A DNA stretch of 64,000 nucleotides from Lichina pygmaea (Eukaryota > Ascomycota > Lichinomycetes > Lichinales > Lichinaceae), in assembly GCA_963422465.1 (NCBI GenBank), contig OY730172.1, forward strand, positions 2,604,001 to 2,668,000, read 5' to 3'. Within the stretch, counting starts at the first letter, position 1, and each line of letters begins with the position of its first letter. The notes under the pieces were generated by a model. That model searched no databases. It worked only from the letters and a program-made list of their open reading frames with translations, and was not told the DNA's origin. The translations under genes were made by a program, and so were the position numbers. Of the stretch, positions 9,177-21,351 are shown piece after piece.

Positions 9177-12100
9177 GACGCGGTACGTATCTGCAGTAAT
9201 CCCGTACAGTAGCTCCGTACGCATGCACCTTCGTACGTGCTGGTACGTACGTACGGTACGTCGCGCTGGCAGTCCGCGACGCAGTCCCTCCAAGCGGCGT
9301 GTCAGTCGGCAGGTCGTCGAAGCTTTTCGCCAGCGTGCGCCGTCCAGACCAAGGTGATAATACGCTCATCCGCCTCCGGCTCGCACGGCTCAGCATCTGT
9401 CAGGCGCATGCGGCCAGGTCGTTCGATGTCGAAGCCCGTTCCAAACGCTGTGTCCGAGATCGACCAAGGCTCCTCATCTCTGCAGGTCGTATCCGATCCC
9501 AATCCAATGTTTGGCACGTATGTACGGCACGCGTGTACCTCGAACGCCGTCTTGCGATGCCTGCACCCGTCGTCGCCGTGATCAGCCTCCCGTGCACCAG
9601 GATGGTGAGAGCCCGAGGACGTTGGCCGGTCTAACCGCCGCGCGTTGGTCGGGACTCGGGACGGAAGGAAGGCCAGGGTCGGAACCCTGTACGTAGTACC
9701 GATCCTGCCGCCGCCGTCGCTACTGCTGCTGCTGCCTCTCCTTTGGCGCAAGCGGCCACCGGCGCCGCCAGGAAGATGCCTCCTCGAGGGATCATTCTCG
9801 TCGCGGCGTAGGTCCCTCGGGTCGAAAGGAGCCAACGCAGCCGCCGCTGGCCGGCTCGTCAAATCAGGCTTTTGCCGCAGTCAGCAGCAAGCGTGAGATT
9901 CCCGGGGGGGGGGGGGGGGAAGGAGGGGGGGGGGAGCGTGGCGGCCAAGCGAAGAGGAGGCTCACGGCTTGGCCATCCGGCCTGCGCCGTCGGCGGCGAC
10001 CGTTCGGACATCGGCATCTCCGACTCCCAACTGGAAAGCGCCGACTGCCAGAAGCGCTCCCGACACGAGCATGCGCGATCTCTGTCCTCGGCGGTCTGGC
10101 CGGCCTTCGTCGTTTGCTCTCTTGCTCTCTTTCTCTTGCGGCAGCGTTCGTCGTTGGTGATTCCGTCGGCTGGCGCCGTTGGCGTCGCTTGCCGCTAACC
10201 CCCAAGCGGGAGGGTACCCGTAGCGATCAGCTGCGCTTAGCGACCCCAACCGCAGGCGCTCGCGGCCCTCGAGTCGGGGCTCCCGGAGAGCCGGACGGAC
10301 TGTCAAGAGCGGGGCATGCTGCTGCCGCTTCCCCCTGGGTCTGCCGCGTTTCCCCGCACCTTGTTGGTCTCCGGAGAAGGAGTTGTCCGGCGCGGCTGGG
10401 CCTACAGTAACGGTTGCGGTGACCGGTACGAGGTCGGTGACGGATGTATTGTTGCGGTGGTACTATTAGTAAGCCGAGCAATCAGCGACCGTGTCAAAAT
10501 ACCGAGCCACCGACTCAGCCTGGAAACTCCAGATGTCTCGAAAATTCTGACAGTGCGGCTCTGCGAGCGACCCTCAACTGTACTCCTGTGACATTATATC
10601 CGTCACCCACCTCGTACAGAACCACAGTACCGTAGGTAGTACGTACCGTAGATAGTACGTACCGTACGGAGTACGAGTACAGTGCTAGTAGGCGCGGCTC
10701 GACCTGATAGTAACGGTGTCGGGGGCGTTCAGGCTTCCGATCACCGATCTCCGAGGCTGTCTCGGGGTACTGTACCTGTGTTTGGGTGATTCGGCTAATG
10801 CTGCTTCGTACGAAAGAGGCTAGAGTGCCGTTTCGAATTCGGCCGGCGTACGTCGTGCGACGCGTGTGGGCATCCATGATTACTAATGCCGGGTGACGTG
10901 GTGCCGGTGGTTTTGACGCGAGCGCTAGTGGCGGCACCGCCGGTTCTACTCGCCTCCACGTGACCATTCCTTGCGCCGTGGCTACCGCCTCTCTGCGTCG
11001 GGCGGGGTCTGCGTCGGGCGGGGCCACCGGGGCTTCGCACGCTTCGAGTCACGTCGAACTCACCACCTGACCTGACGGATGGAATTCCCTATACCGGGGC
11101 TGGGCTGATCTATCTCTTCGGAGAGACAAAGGACGCAGCTGAAAAGCAATGGCGAGGGCGAGTTGAAACAAACAACGAGATGTCGTCTATTGATTTTATT
11201 TTATTTTTTGGTGCTATTTCCGACCGAGACCCGACCGCGACGTGGTCGTAGGTTCCCTCTACCGAGAGTGAGGCTACGCTCTCGGGCGATCCGAGGTGAC
11301 GACTACCTTCGGCTGGCGCTGCCCCGTACACGTGTGCTGCCGCGACGGTGACGCAGCCAAGACAGCCGATAAGGCCGACGCCGAGGCAACGCGGCGCGCT
11401 TACGGTACGGGGGACTCTCTGGCCAGGGCACGCACGGGAACGAAGGGGGTATCGACCCGGGGGGCTGCTTCGCTCTGGACTTGTGACGGCGACGCAGCGA
11501 TCGTAGGCGACGTTGTCGCCCCCGAGCACCGAGCAATAGCGGCGGTCGGCACGACCTGCTGTGGAAGCTGTAACTGACGCTGCGGCCGAGGCAATCGAAA
11601 GTCCCGAGACGTCCCCCCTCGACGCCGTCCAACTCTCGTCGGCTGTAGGCGCGGTTCGAGTCGGCCCCACGGCACACCGCCTGCCGCAGCTTGTTGCTGT
11701 TGCCGCGTAGCGCTTGTGGCAGCTGTAGGGGTCAGCGAGTTGGTGCCCTAGCGTGCCTACTGTAGCGACGACGCCCTCGCTACGTGTGTACCCCATAATT
11801 CCGGCGGTCCTGACTGCTCGCTGCGGACGAAGTAAGCCGGCTCCTGCTTCTCCCCAGACACTTCCTCTCTCTCGTCGCCTTCGCCGTCGTCGTCGTCCCC
11901 TCAGCCTCCACCTCTCGATCCTCATCCGGAGAAGACGTACGTCGACTTTGCGACGTCGCCCTCCGTCGACCGGATCATACCCCCCCCCCCGGCTCCGTTT
12001 CACGATCTACCCGCCCTGCCACGAGGGCCTCGTCGCCCTGTCGCGGTATCAGGAGCCACACCCCGACGGATCGGTAAACCCCCCCCCAGGCATCTCCGTA

Positions 12101-12872
12101 CCTCGACCGGTGCCTTCGGTCTTCGATCGTCGACCCTCGATCCCTCGAAACGTTCGTCCCTAGTGGCCGACGCAAGCCCTCGTCTTCGCTGGCGCGCCGA
12201 TCAGATCGACGTTCGAGGTGGAGACGAGACGAGGCGAGCCGAGGCGGAGCGGCCTCGTAAAAAAACAAGTGGACGACCGACGGCGACCATATCCGCCGTC
12301 GACTTCGTAAGGCAAGGTCTGAACTGATCGTCATGTCCTGAAGCGTCGACTGACGGAGGACCTCAGCGCGACAACTTCCGGTTTCGTTCCTTCCTCCGAC
12401 GTGCGACCCGACGCCGGGCTGAATGGCACGGATGAACGAGGCGACGACCTGATGTGGGTTACTCGCCGCTGCCGCTGCCACCGCCGCCGCCGCTGCTCCG
12501 GCCGCCTGTGATCGACCTGGATTGGCGGCCGTACCTTCCAGCTCCGTTGGAAGCACTGCTCCGCTCCCCCTCGCCGAATCTCGACCCCCGTCCTGTTTCC
12601 GACGACCCAGCGCGCCTCTCCTCCGTCGGCCATATCCGGCCTCGTCCGCAAGAGCGCACACGTGCGACGCCCGGCTCGGGAACGGGATAGGACGAAGCAA
12701 GCGCCACGAGCAGGTCGACTCGAACGTGACCGGGGCCCACTTCGGCGGTAGGATCCACGCGTGCGCAGGCATGATCGCGGCCTCGATCATCGCCTCGAAC
12801 GCCCTCGATCACGCCGAGGATCGACACCGACAGCAAGACCGTCATCTTCACTCGCCCCGGGAATCGTCCGGC
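9176..12872. other. GC-rich intergenic, no assigned gene
   Basis: 3.7 kb without a gene I can support. Long open frames exist (minus 9302-9862 and 9962-10306; minus 11110-12003) but are Arg/Pro/Gly-rich with no domain, as expected by chance in GC-rich DNA. The 9962-10306 frame ends in a hydrophobic segment (MLVSGALLAVGAFQLGVG) and deserves a transcript check. Poly-G tracts lie at 9902-9938. The last part is the leader and promoter of the C6/acetyltransferase gene; its frame stays open upstream to 12522. Confidence 0.4.
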
Positions 12873-13108
12873 ATGGTTGAGTCGCCGACGTCGAGGTTCA
12901 TGCCCGCCTCGACCGGCGCCGACTCGTCAGGCTCCGTTGCGCTGAACGGGAACCCGGACGCCGGCGGCCGGGCCCCGTCGCGACCGGGCCAGATGGAGCG
13001 TGTGCCCCAGCTGCTACCTCCCATCCGGACCTCGCCCGATCCGTCCCGTCGAGATGCCGGCTCCGAGAGGAAGCTGAGCGCGGCGATCCAGCCCCACGAC
13101 TGGCCTCG

Positions 13109-13156
<48 letters not shown>

Positions 13157-13450
13157 GCGAAACGGCCACCTGCCGCCGCTACCCCAAGGACGCGCCAGCC
13201 CGCCGTCGCGTCGACCCTTGAGCACACATCGCGACGAGAAGCCGGAGGCGAACGGTCCGCAGAAGCGCAAACGATCCGATCCCGTGGACGACGGGCCCGC
13301 CGCCGCCGCCGCCGCCGCCGCTCGCAAGAGGCCCGCCTTGCGCCCTCCGCCCGTCTACGACCCGGCTCTCGAGGCGCGTGCGCCCGAACGTCGCCCGCGG
13401 TCGAGGTCGGCCAGCCCTCGACGGGAGCGGCATCGCGCGTCGCCCGCTCG

Positions 13451-13491
<41 letters not shown>

Positions 13492-16002
13492 AATCGGGCT
13501 CTTCGTCGTACCAGCTTCGGCCCGAGGACGGCCCGCCGGTCGCGTCGCGCGCCGAGATGACGTGGGAGACGCGGCACCGTCACTCGGCGTCGGAGCAGGG
13601 CCACGACGCCCGTACGTCGCTGCCCTCGGATCGTGCCGAGAGCGCCGACGTCCGGATGGTCGAAGCCTTGCAGCGGGACATCCAGAGCCACGAGCCGGTG
13701 CGCGACCTCAGCGTCGGTGTGAGCCCGGATGACGACGACGACGACCTGGACGGCCGTCTCCGGCAGGGATCCGAGGATTACGGCACCGATCGGACCCCGA
13801 CCTCGGCGTCCCACAACAAGAATAACACCGCCGCCGGCGTTGACCACCGCCGCCGGAAGCGCGTCTTCAGCAATCGCACCAAGACCGGTTGCATGACCTG
13901 CCGGCGCCGGAAGAAGAAATGCGACGAGAAGAAGCCGGAATGTGAGTCTTCGGTGATCCCCCCCCCCCACCCCCCACCTTGCGCTGCGAACCCCGACATG
14001 GCCTGGGTCCGCGTCCTCCGTCGACCGGGCTGCGATGCTGACGATCATCCGCCCAAAAGGCAACAACTGCCTTCGCGGTGGGTTCGTGTGCGAGGGATAC
14101 AACTCGAGGATCGAATGGCAAAAGTCGACGCGAGACAAGCCGCCGGTGCCGCTTCAAGCCAAGGACGGTGATGCCGCCGTCGAGCGGAGGCCTGCCTTGC
14201 ACCATCCTGTTCAGCCGCCGCCGCCGCCGCCGCATGCCAGCGCTCATCCTCATGCTCATCCTCATGCTCATCACCCTCCCGCACCATCTGCGCCAGTTGG
14301 TCACGGCGCTGAGCCAGAATCTCGTGTCGTTCCGACCCATTCCCACACGCTTCCTCCCATCACCCCGGGGCCCCACCCAGCTCGCCAGCATCTCCAGCAT
14401 CAATCTCAGTCACTTCCGCAGTATCATCACCATCACCAGATGCCGCAACACCATGCACATGCTCCTCCCCCTCCCCTTCCTCCTTCCCGTCATCATCACC
14501 ATCGCCATCACGCCCCTCATCCTCCGCCGCCGCCGACGCCGACGACGACAACCGCGGCAATTCCACCACCGCCCCCGACGCCATTCCATGCCGCCGTGAC
14601 ACCGATCTCGAGCGCATCGCCGTTGACACCGTCTGGGGGTCCCAGGGCGCTGGCGCCCATGCCGCGCGCCGCAGGCTCGCTGCGTGACGAACCCTCGGCT
14701 CCTTCGACCCACCGTCCGGGCCCGATGCTTCACGGCCCGTCGAGCGGTGGCGGTGGTGCGCGCTCGATGCTGATCGACGACGAGCGCGAGCCGGACGAGG
14801 CACCTCCGTCCCTGAGCCCTCGCACGAAGACGGCGCTGCCGCCGCCGACACCGGCGCCGTATCCGACCCCCCGGCCGGATCGGACGCCGCATCTCGCGGA
14901 CGTGCCGCAGCCGCGACAGGAGTCGTCCCGCATGCCGTCGCTGCATGACATCCAGAAGGCCGTCGACGCCGATGCCGCGACGCCGCAGTCGAGCGTCAGC
15001 CATCGCTCGATGGGTCATCCCAGCCAAGGCAGTCGCAGCCCGCAGACGCCGCAGCATCAACAGGCGCAACTGCAGGCCCAGCTCGCGCTGCAGCACACCA
15101 AGCTCCTGCGGCCGCGGCAGGAGAGGGAGAAGATGCTCGCCGGGGATCCTTTCGACCCCAACTCGGCCGAGCTCGTGCAGGAGCGCGAACGCTGCAGGAA
15201 GGCGCTGCGGAACTTCAACGACGTCGGCCTCGGCGCCTCGCCCGACGACCGGGCCCGGCTGCTCCACGACGTACTCCGGCCCGCGGACGGACCCGGCTCG
15301 GCCGGGTCGGGCGCCGACGGTCCCGACAACGTCGTCGTCGACGCTCCGTTCCGGTGCGACTACGGTTACAACACTCGCGTCGGCGACGACGTCCAGATCG
15401 GCGTCGACTGCCACATCATGGATTCGCGGACCGTCAGCATCGGCCCACGCACCGTCGTCGGGCCCGGCGTCAAGATCGTCTCGTCCTCGATCCACGTCGA
15501 CCGCAACCGTCGCTCGGGCGGTCCGGCTCTGTGGCTCGGGAAGCCGGTCACGATCGAGGAGGATTGCTTCATAGGGCCTTGCGCCGTCATCTTGTGAGTC
15601 TTGGCGATGCCACCCCACTTCATGTCCCTCCGTCCGGCTGCCGGGGGACTGGAATTCCGCGATCGTCGTTCTCGGCTGACCACCTCTCTCGTGTGCAATC
15701 TAGACCAGGCGTCAAGATCGGCAGAGGTGCTTCCATCCAGGCAGGCTCGGTCGTAGTTCACGTAAGTCCATCCAAGCCGCCTCGCGATTCCGTGCAACCC
15801 CTCCAAAGCTCGACTCGTCCGATGCCGGCACCTCTGTTAACAGGTCTCTCCTTTGCAGGACGTCCCCTCCGAGACGACCGTGGCTGGGAACCCCGCCGCT
15901 GTAGTCGAATCGCACGACAACAGTGACCCGGAGGAGTCCAGCTTCTTTCCCAGCATGCTGGAGGATATCATAGCACAGCATCATGTTGCTGCCGTACAAT
16001 AA
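12873..16002 (+). CDS. Zn2Cys6 transcription factor fused to maltose-type O-acetyltransferase
   Basis: Exons 12873-13941, 14060-15593, 15704-15761 and 15859-16002 (934 aa). The first intron interrupts the zinc cluster. Joined, the Cys residues are C340, C343, C350, C357, C360 and C367, a canonical C-x2-C-x6-C-x6-C-x2-C-x6-C cluster preceded by basic residues. About 330 Pro/His/Ser-rich residues follow. Next comes a maltose-acetyltransferase (Mac) leader, MLAGDPFDP to ERCRKALRNFN (about 710-750). A left-handed beta-helix follows (FRCDYGYNTRVGDDV, PGVKI, LGKPVTI, FIGPCAVILPG, ending DVPSETTVAGNPA). His835 (SSSIHVD) sits where maltose/galactoside acetyltransferases have their catalytic His. The enzyme half therefore looks intact. 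Target genes and acyl acceptor are unknown. The ATG at 12873 was chosen for context; in-frame ATG 12522 is the alternative. Confidence 0.85.
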
Positions 16003-17530
16003 CCTGCATGAGATATCTGTCTACTGTTTACTCTCCTCATCCTGCTGTCTCTCTTTGCCTTCACTTTTATATTGTGTCGTTCCAGCCATTTCTCAACATC
16101 TCATAACGTGTTTGCTTGGACATGGTCACTCATGATCATGATTCTATCCATCTACCAGCTTCTCTCTTCTTTACTCTCTATCAAGTCTCTGTCTACTTAC
16201 CTGCCCTCTTACTCGCCAAATACTTTGCCCTCTTCAATGCTTGCATCTTTCTCTCCATTCACTTGAACACGCAATCATACTTGCTGTCATCATCACCACC
16301 ACCAGTCTGTTCCCCACTGCTAAATGTGTGTTATGATCATGAATCATGACACCATGACTAAAGAACGATGAGTGTTTACCCTTGCGCAGTCAAGCCCTCG
16401 AGCTACGTGCTGTTGCTTTTCACAGGTCTGCATCACATCAGTACATTTGTTCTATGTTTTGTTCATCTGAATGTTTCTAGTGGGCCGTGTGTTTGATGAA
16501 ACAAGCTGGACTTGTTGACTGGTCAAGGAAAAGGAAGACAGATGGGAAGAGCGTGTCGTGTTGCATGGATGTCTACTTGTATACATACTTCCGTACTCGT
16601 ATACCTACTTGAGATTTGAAAGGAATACGACGTCCATCTGATCATGACGTTGACTTGCTCGTAGTCTCTCGGCTGGGTCATGGCTCATAAGTGCCACGCA
16701 CAAATCGGACCTCGATTGAACGTGCACAGAGCTTTTGTGAAGTTGCTGGCTCGGTCGATCTCTCTTCCCACGAGATGTAGCTATCCATGTCCCAAGAGGC
16801 TTCTGCCTTCTTCCTACTTTCTTGATTCGCCGTCGTGCCTGTTCAGTCCGTGCCTCCTGCCTACCAGTGCGACGGCACCTCGGTGGGAGGCCCTGCTTCA
16901 CGTGATCTTTGCCTGTCGTCGCTTGTTAGATGTCCAGTGCACTGCTTTGCGGCTGCCGTCCGTGCAGCCGCTGCACTACGGAAGTGCACTCTCGTGATTT
17001 GTAGCTACAAGGCTGTGAGACCCCCGGTTTTGCGCCCCCCCCCCCCCCCCCCCCCTGGTGGGATTATCCTTGTTGATACCCTACTTGATACAGCAAGAGT
17101 ATCAGACTGTCGTGATCCTGTACTCCTTGGGGTATACTGGCGTGGCTGGGCGCTCCGAAGGGCGAAGCACTTGGCATGTAGCCTTTGAGCCCCAAATCCA
17201 AGGCTATGGATATAGACTACGCACATTGGTCAACTCCCCGCATGTTGCGGCTCATCCCATCCCGCAGAACAAGGCTGTGGAAAGTGGCACGAGTGGACCC
17301 ACTTCAGCCTCGCCGTGGTCGACGCTAGAAATACGGGCCAACTGCCCCCCAAATCTTGCGACCGCTGCTGTTTCTCGACCCTCCCTTGGCCTTGCTCCGG
17401 TGAAGCGCACCAAGAAGCATTCGTCAAACCACTACTATCAACAACAATAAGAGCATTTGGCTCGCGAGCATCTAAACTCCCCACGGCGGATATTTACCAG
17501 GATATCATCTTCTAATGTAGTAGACAAGCA
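16003..17530. other. intergenic, no gene seen
   Basis: Pyrimidine-rich 3' flank of the acetyltransferase-fusion gene, a run of about 20 C at 17035-17056, and the promoter of the ankyrin-like gene. No coding signal recognised. Confidence 0.5.
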
Positions 17531-20500
17531 ATGGCCGAGGCTGTCGCTGGCCTCGCTACAGCTGCGAGTGCCCTCCAAGTCACTGATCTTGGGCTACGAT
17601 GGGGCAAAGAGATCTACGACCTCCTCTCCGATATTAGACACGCCCCACAGGAAGTTCAAAGTCTTCGAAATGGTAAGGTCCGAATGCGCGCGATTTGGAA
17701 AGGTGTGGCGATTGCTGATGAACACAGCCGTCAACGACGTCAATTCCGTAATCGGAGACTTGAAGCGATACATCGAGGACTTTAAGAAGACAGCCAGCAC
17801 ACGTGCAGGGCACGGCGTCTTACCCGTTATCGTCACCCAAGCGGTTCAGGAATTCCACGATGAAGTCGCTCTCATAGAGGTGCTCTCACCACCGTCTAGC
17901 CATAGGCAGAACCTTCGCTGGGGTTTGGGCAGAAAGAGAAAAGCGAAAGAAGCGACGGAAAAGTTGGAAAAACGGAAGACAACGCTTCCGTTGGCGTTGC
18001 AGGTCTTTGGAAGGTAAGTGTGGCTCTACCAATGCTTATATGGGCACATTCTCGGTTTCTCACTCTCTACAAGCTGGGCGGACATCGGAATCCGAGATGA
18101 TATCCGGAACCTTTCGGATACTGTGAGAACTACCTCACAAGCAGCCAAAGACAGCAATGCATCTTCCTTCAGCACTGTCACCAGCGACCTTGCCACGATT
18201 CGAGGTTCCGGACAGCGAATCGAGGCCTCCCAGGCTCAGTCTCACAATCTGCTACAAGGGATCGGAGACCATGCATCTTCCCTCAGCACCGTCACCAGCG
18301 ACCTTGCCAGGATTCGGGATTCTGGACAGCGAATCGAGGCCTCCCAGGCTCAGTCTCACAATCTGCTACAAGGGATCGGAGACCATGCATCTTCCCTCAG
18401 CACCGTCACCAGCGACCTTGCCAGGATTCGGGATTCTGGACAGCGAATCGAGGCCTCCCAGGCTCAGTCTCACAATCTGCTACAAGGGATCGGAGACCAT
18501 GCATCTTCCCTCAGCACCGTCACCAGCGACCTTGCCAGGATTCGGGATTCTGGACAGCGAATCGAGGCCTCCCAGGCTCAGTCTCACAATCTGCTACAAG
18601 GGATCGGAGACCATGCATCTTCCCTCAGCACCGTCACCAGCGACCTTGCCAGGATTCGGGATTCTGGACAGCGAATCGAGGCCTCCCAGGCTCAGTCTCA
18701 CAATCTGCTACAAGGGATCGGAGACCATGCATCTTCCCTCAGCACTGTCACCAGCGACCTTGCCACGATTCGAGGTTCTGGACAGCGAAATGAGGCCTCC
18801 CAGGCTCAGTGTCACAGTCTACTACAAGGCATCAGCAACAGGCTTCCTCAAGCCCATGGTGCTACGCATGAGAAACTTGACTACATTATCAGCTTGATCA
18901 CCGGTCTCCAAGTATCTCCTACACAGAGCTTGTCTACTACAAGCGCATCCAATTTAGGAAGCGAGGAACTTCTCGTGACATTCTTTCGAGCGGAGCTGCG
19001 ACGTGTCCTTATCCCGGCTTTGGAGCAGAGTCTCGTCCCTTTCTCCGAGAAGGAAGCTATTCTTCAGACCATCGAACGGGGAGTTGATCTTATTTCGGCA
19101 CAGATGTCCGAGGCTGCGACATTCCGGAAGCCCGCTGCCTGTGAAGAGGAACAGACTCAACCACCTTCGGCTAGCCCAGTATGCACCAAGTCCACAGATG
19201 CTTCTAAGAGCAACAGCTCGAGTGGAACTTCCACATCCGACCACATTGTGACCCCTGAACGTGATCCTGAATTCTCTCGGTCTTCTGGCCAAAGATCAAA
19301 AGGTCGTGCTCCTGCCAAGCTGGTCGACCGTGTGTGGAGGATCAACTGCCGCATTGGCTACCTTGTCACAAGATTCCAAAGGTTTCGGAGACGCGACGAC
19401 TTCTCGGGGCACGACCCCTTCTTCAGGATATCGGTCATGTTCTATCCTTCGTCTCGACTTATAACCCTGCCAGGCCTCTCAGTCTACTTCACAGATGAGT
19501 GTGATCACCGAGGGCACTACCAGCTCTGTCCGTTGCTGGCCACTTTCCCAATTATCTCGGATCATGCACCTGTGTGGGAATACATAGAGGCAGATGATGT
19601 GGAAGGTGTCAGAAATCTCTTTGTGGCAGGTCTTGCAAGTCCAAATGATCAGAATAGTAGAGGCGGAGGTCTTCTCACAGTATGTGCTCATATACCTCTT
19701 TGCCATGTTCGCTTTTGACTCACCAGCTTTAGGTAGCAGCTTCAAATCCTTCTATAGATATGTGCAGGTTTCTTCTGGAAGCAGGTTCAGATCCTGCAAG
19801 CTCAGATGTGTAAGTTCTCTTGTCAGTAACTACTTCTTGATGCTAATATAAAGTTAGTTATGGCCTCACGGCCTTTGAAATCACAATGTTTTATACTGTT
19901 GTTTTCGAACCACCTACTGATTCAGTGGACTATAAGAGGTGCAGGTTAATTGCTGTTGATCATGCCGAACAGGTTAATCTCTTGTGGAATGCTTCAGTTC
20001 ATGACCTAGATTACACCGTATCTATTCTTCTACCTTTATTTATGCCCCACATTCCCTACACTCTAGATTTCAAGCGAGAATTTCTTTCCACTCTTACATT
20101 TGAGTTACGTCAACAACTTTTGTTGATCATGCCATTGAAGATCATTTGCTCTTCATTTGAACCAACGCCAGCACATGTACGTTTTTTGGAGTTTCTGCTA
20201 TCTTGTGGTTTCAACCCCAACAATAAGTCCGAGGGGCTTGTTCTTCTGGAAATAGTTCTATTTTACCTTGCTATGGCCAAAAATGAACAGGAAGTCGGAG
20301 GATGGATTTCCCACTTGCGCAGCATAGTCACACTTCTTCTCCGCAAGGGAGCTGATCCTCACATTCCAGTTGAGGCATTCGGTGTCGACCAAACAATGAC
20401 ATCTCTAGCAGTAGAGCTTGGACTTTTGGAAGAATGGGCAAGAGCACTTTCTGAAAGTGGCTATGATCCAATGGAGGTCTACGTGGAGTCGGAGCGGCGC

Positions 20501-20617
20501 CTGAAAGAAGAGAAAATGTTCCAAGGAGCCAAACCCTCAGCTGTTGACATGGCAGAGCTGCTTCCTCCGTCTAAAATAATGGAAAGACGGTCAGGCCATG
20601 TCTTTGAGGAGGAGTGA
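17531..20617 (+). CDS. ankyrin-like protein with fungal helical N-terminus and six tandem repeats
   Basis: Exons 17531-17672, 17728-18013, 18074-19679, 19733-19809 and 19858-20617 (956 aa). The N-terminus MAEAVAGLATAASALQVTDL to about residue 140 resembles the helical N-terminal domain of many filamentous-fungal NLR-like and ankyrin proteins. Residues of exon 3 then form six 38-aa repeats (LSTVTSDLARIRDSGQRIEA core) with heptad-like hydrophobic spacing, probably a long coiled coil. After a variable region the C-terminus reads as ankyrin-type helices: ADDVEGVRNLFVAGLASPN, MCRFLLEAGSDPASSDVYGL, VRFLEFLLSCGFNPNN and IVTLLLRKGADPHIP. No NACHT or NB-ARC P-loop is visible, so it is not a complete NLR. 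The role is unknown; repeat-rich proteins of this type often act in recognition. Confidence 0.75.
18156..18839 (+). repeat. six in-frame 114-bp tandem repeats
   Basis: Units start at 18156, 18270, 18384, 18498, 18612 and 18726. Units 2-5 appear identical base for base. Units 1 and 6 share the variant CACGATTCGAGGTT where the inner units have CAGGATTCGGGATT. Unit 6 diverges further at its end. This fits recent amplification of an inner unit between two older edge units. Confidence 0.9.
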
Positions 20618-20960
20618 GCACATTTGCTCATCAATGGCTCCACCCTGGAACACGCCTCAAGACCAGGCGGGCGGGCCTTTGGAAAAGCTCAACAAGAACA
20701 GCACTCGGTCATCACTCTCCAGTGAGTACTCTACTCTCGTGTCAACACTACCACAAACATGGCAATCACTTGTCCCAGCAAAGAAGCTATACTGACATAC
20801 TACATCACAGCAGCCCACCTCCAGTCCTCCTCTGTTCAGCCGTATCTCCGACAAGTCGTCTACAATTTTCTTCCGCAGTCGAACTTGAAGGGTCTCTTGT
20901 CAACCCTGTCGAGAGGGCATTTCGGTAAGACTTCCTCCCGAAAAGTATACAGTGATTATC

Positions 20961-21215
20961 TGATTCTGACAATGGGATACAGTGGAGTCTTCGTTCGCCC
21001 GCGGCATCTCCTTTTCTAGTTCTGTTTTTCTTGGGAGATATAGTCGGACACTTCTTCAACAGAAGTTTCACTCTGCGGGGAACCTAACCCGATGATTCTG
21101 ACAACGCGACACAGTCGGGTCTCCATTCGCCCGCAGCATCTTCTTCTCCGCTTCTGTTGTTCTTGAGAGATGCGGTCGGAAGCTTCTTCAACAGAAGTCT
21201 CACTTCTGCGAGGGC
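20961..21215 (+). repeat. imperfect direct duplication of about 125 bp
   Basis: Copy 1 at about 20961-21082 and copy 2 at about 21093-21215 share the blocks ATTCTGACAA, CGACACAGT/GATACAGT, TTCGCCCGC, GAGAT and CTTCTTCAACAGAAGT. They are non-coding, between the ankyrin-like gene and the DUF6594 relic. The surrounding 20618-21350 shows no gene. Confidence 0.7.
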
Positions 21216-21351
21216 ATGGGTGCCTCATCATTGCTGTTTCCATCCTGTCTCATCGTCGCTTGCCTGTCTGTTTGCTTTCTCTGCTCTACCTCTGCACGTT
21301 AGCTACAAATCTATCGCATCTCTGAAGACCAAACATCGAGTCCGTTATAGC

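Noticed and set aside
9302-9862. Minus-strand frame of 186 codons
   Set aside because: No recognised motif, no ATG at the claimed start and no convincing splice to the hydrophobic frame at 9962-10306; kept only as a note in the intergenic entry.
11110-12003. Long minus-strand frame of about 297 codons
   Set aside because: Arg/Gly-rich with no domain and no splice logic; typical of chance open frames in GC-rich DNA opposite Pro/Arg-rich sequence.
13179-14138. Long minus-strand frame inside the C6/acetyltransferase gene
   Set aside because: It is the antisense of the verified regulator exon; its length reflects CCG repeats.
18156-18839. Repeat array considered as a CRISPR array
   Set aside because: Units are contiguous with no spacers, in frame in a spliced eukaryotic gene.
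18157-18897. Second plus-strand frame of 246 codons across the tandem repeats
   Set aside because: A 114-bp repeat keeps any stop-free alternative frame open; the other frame is supported by flanking exons on both sides.
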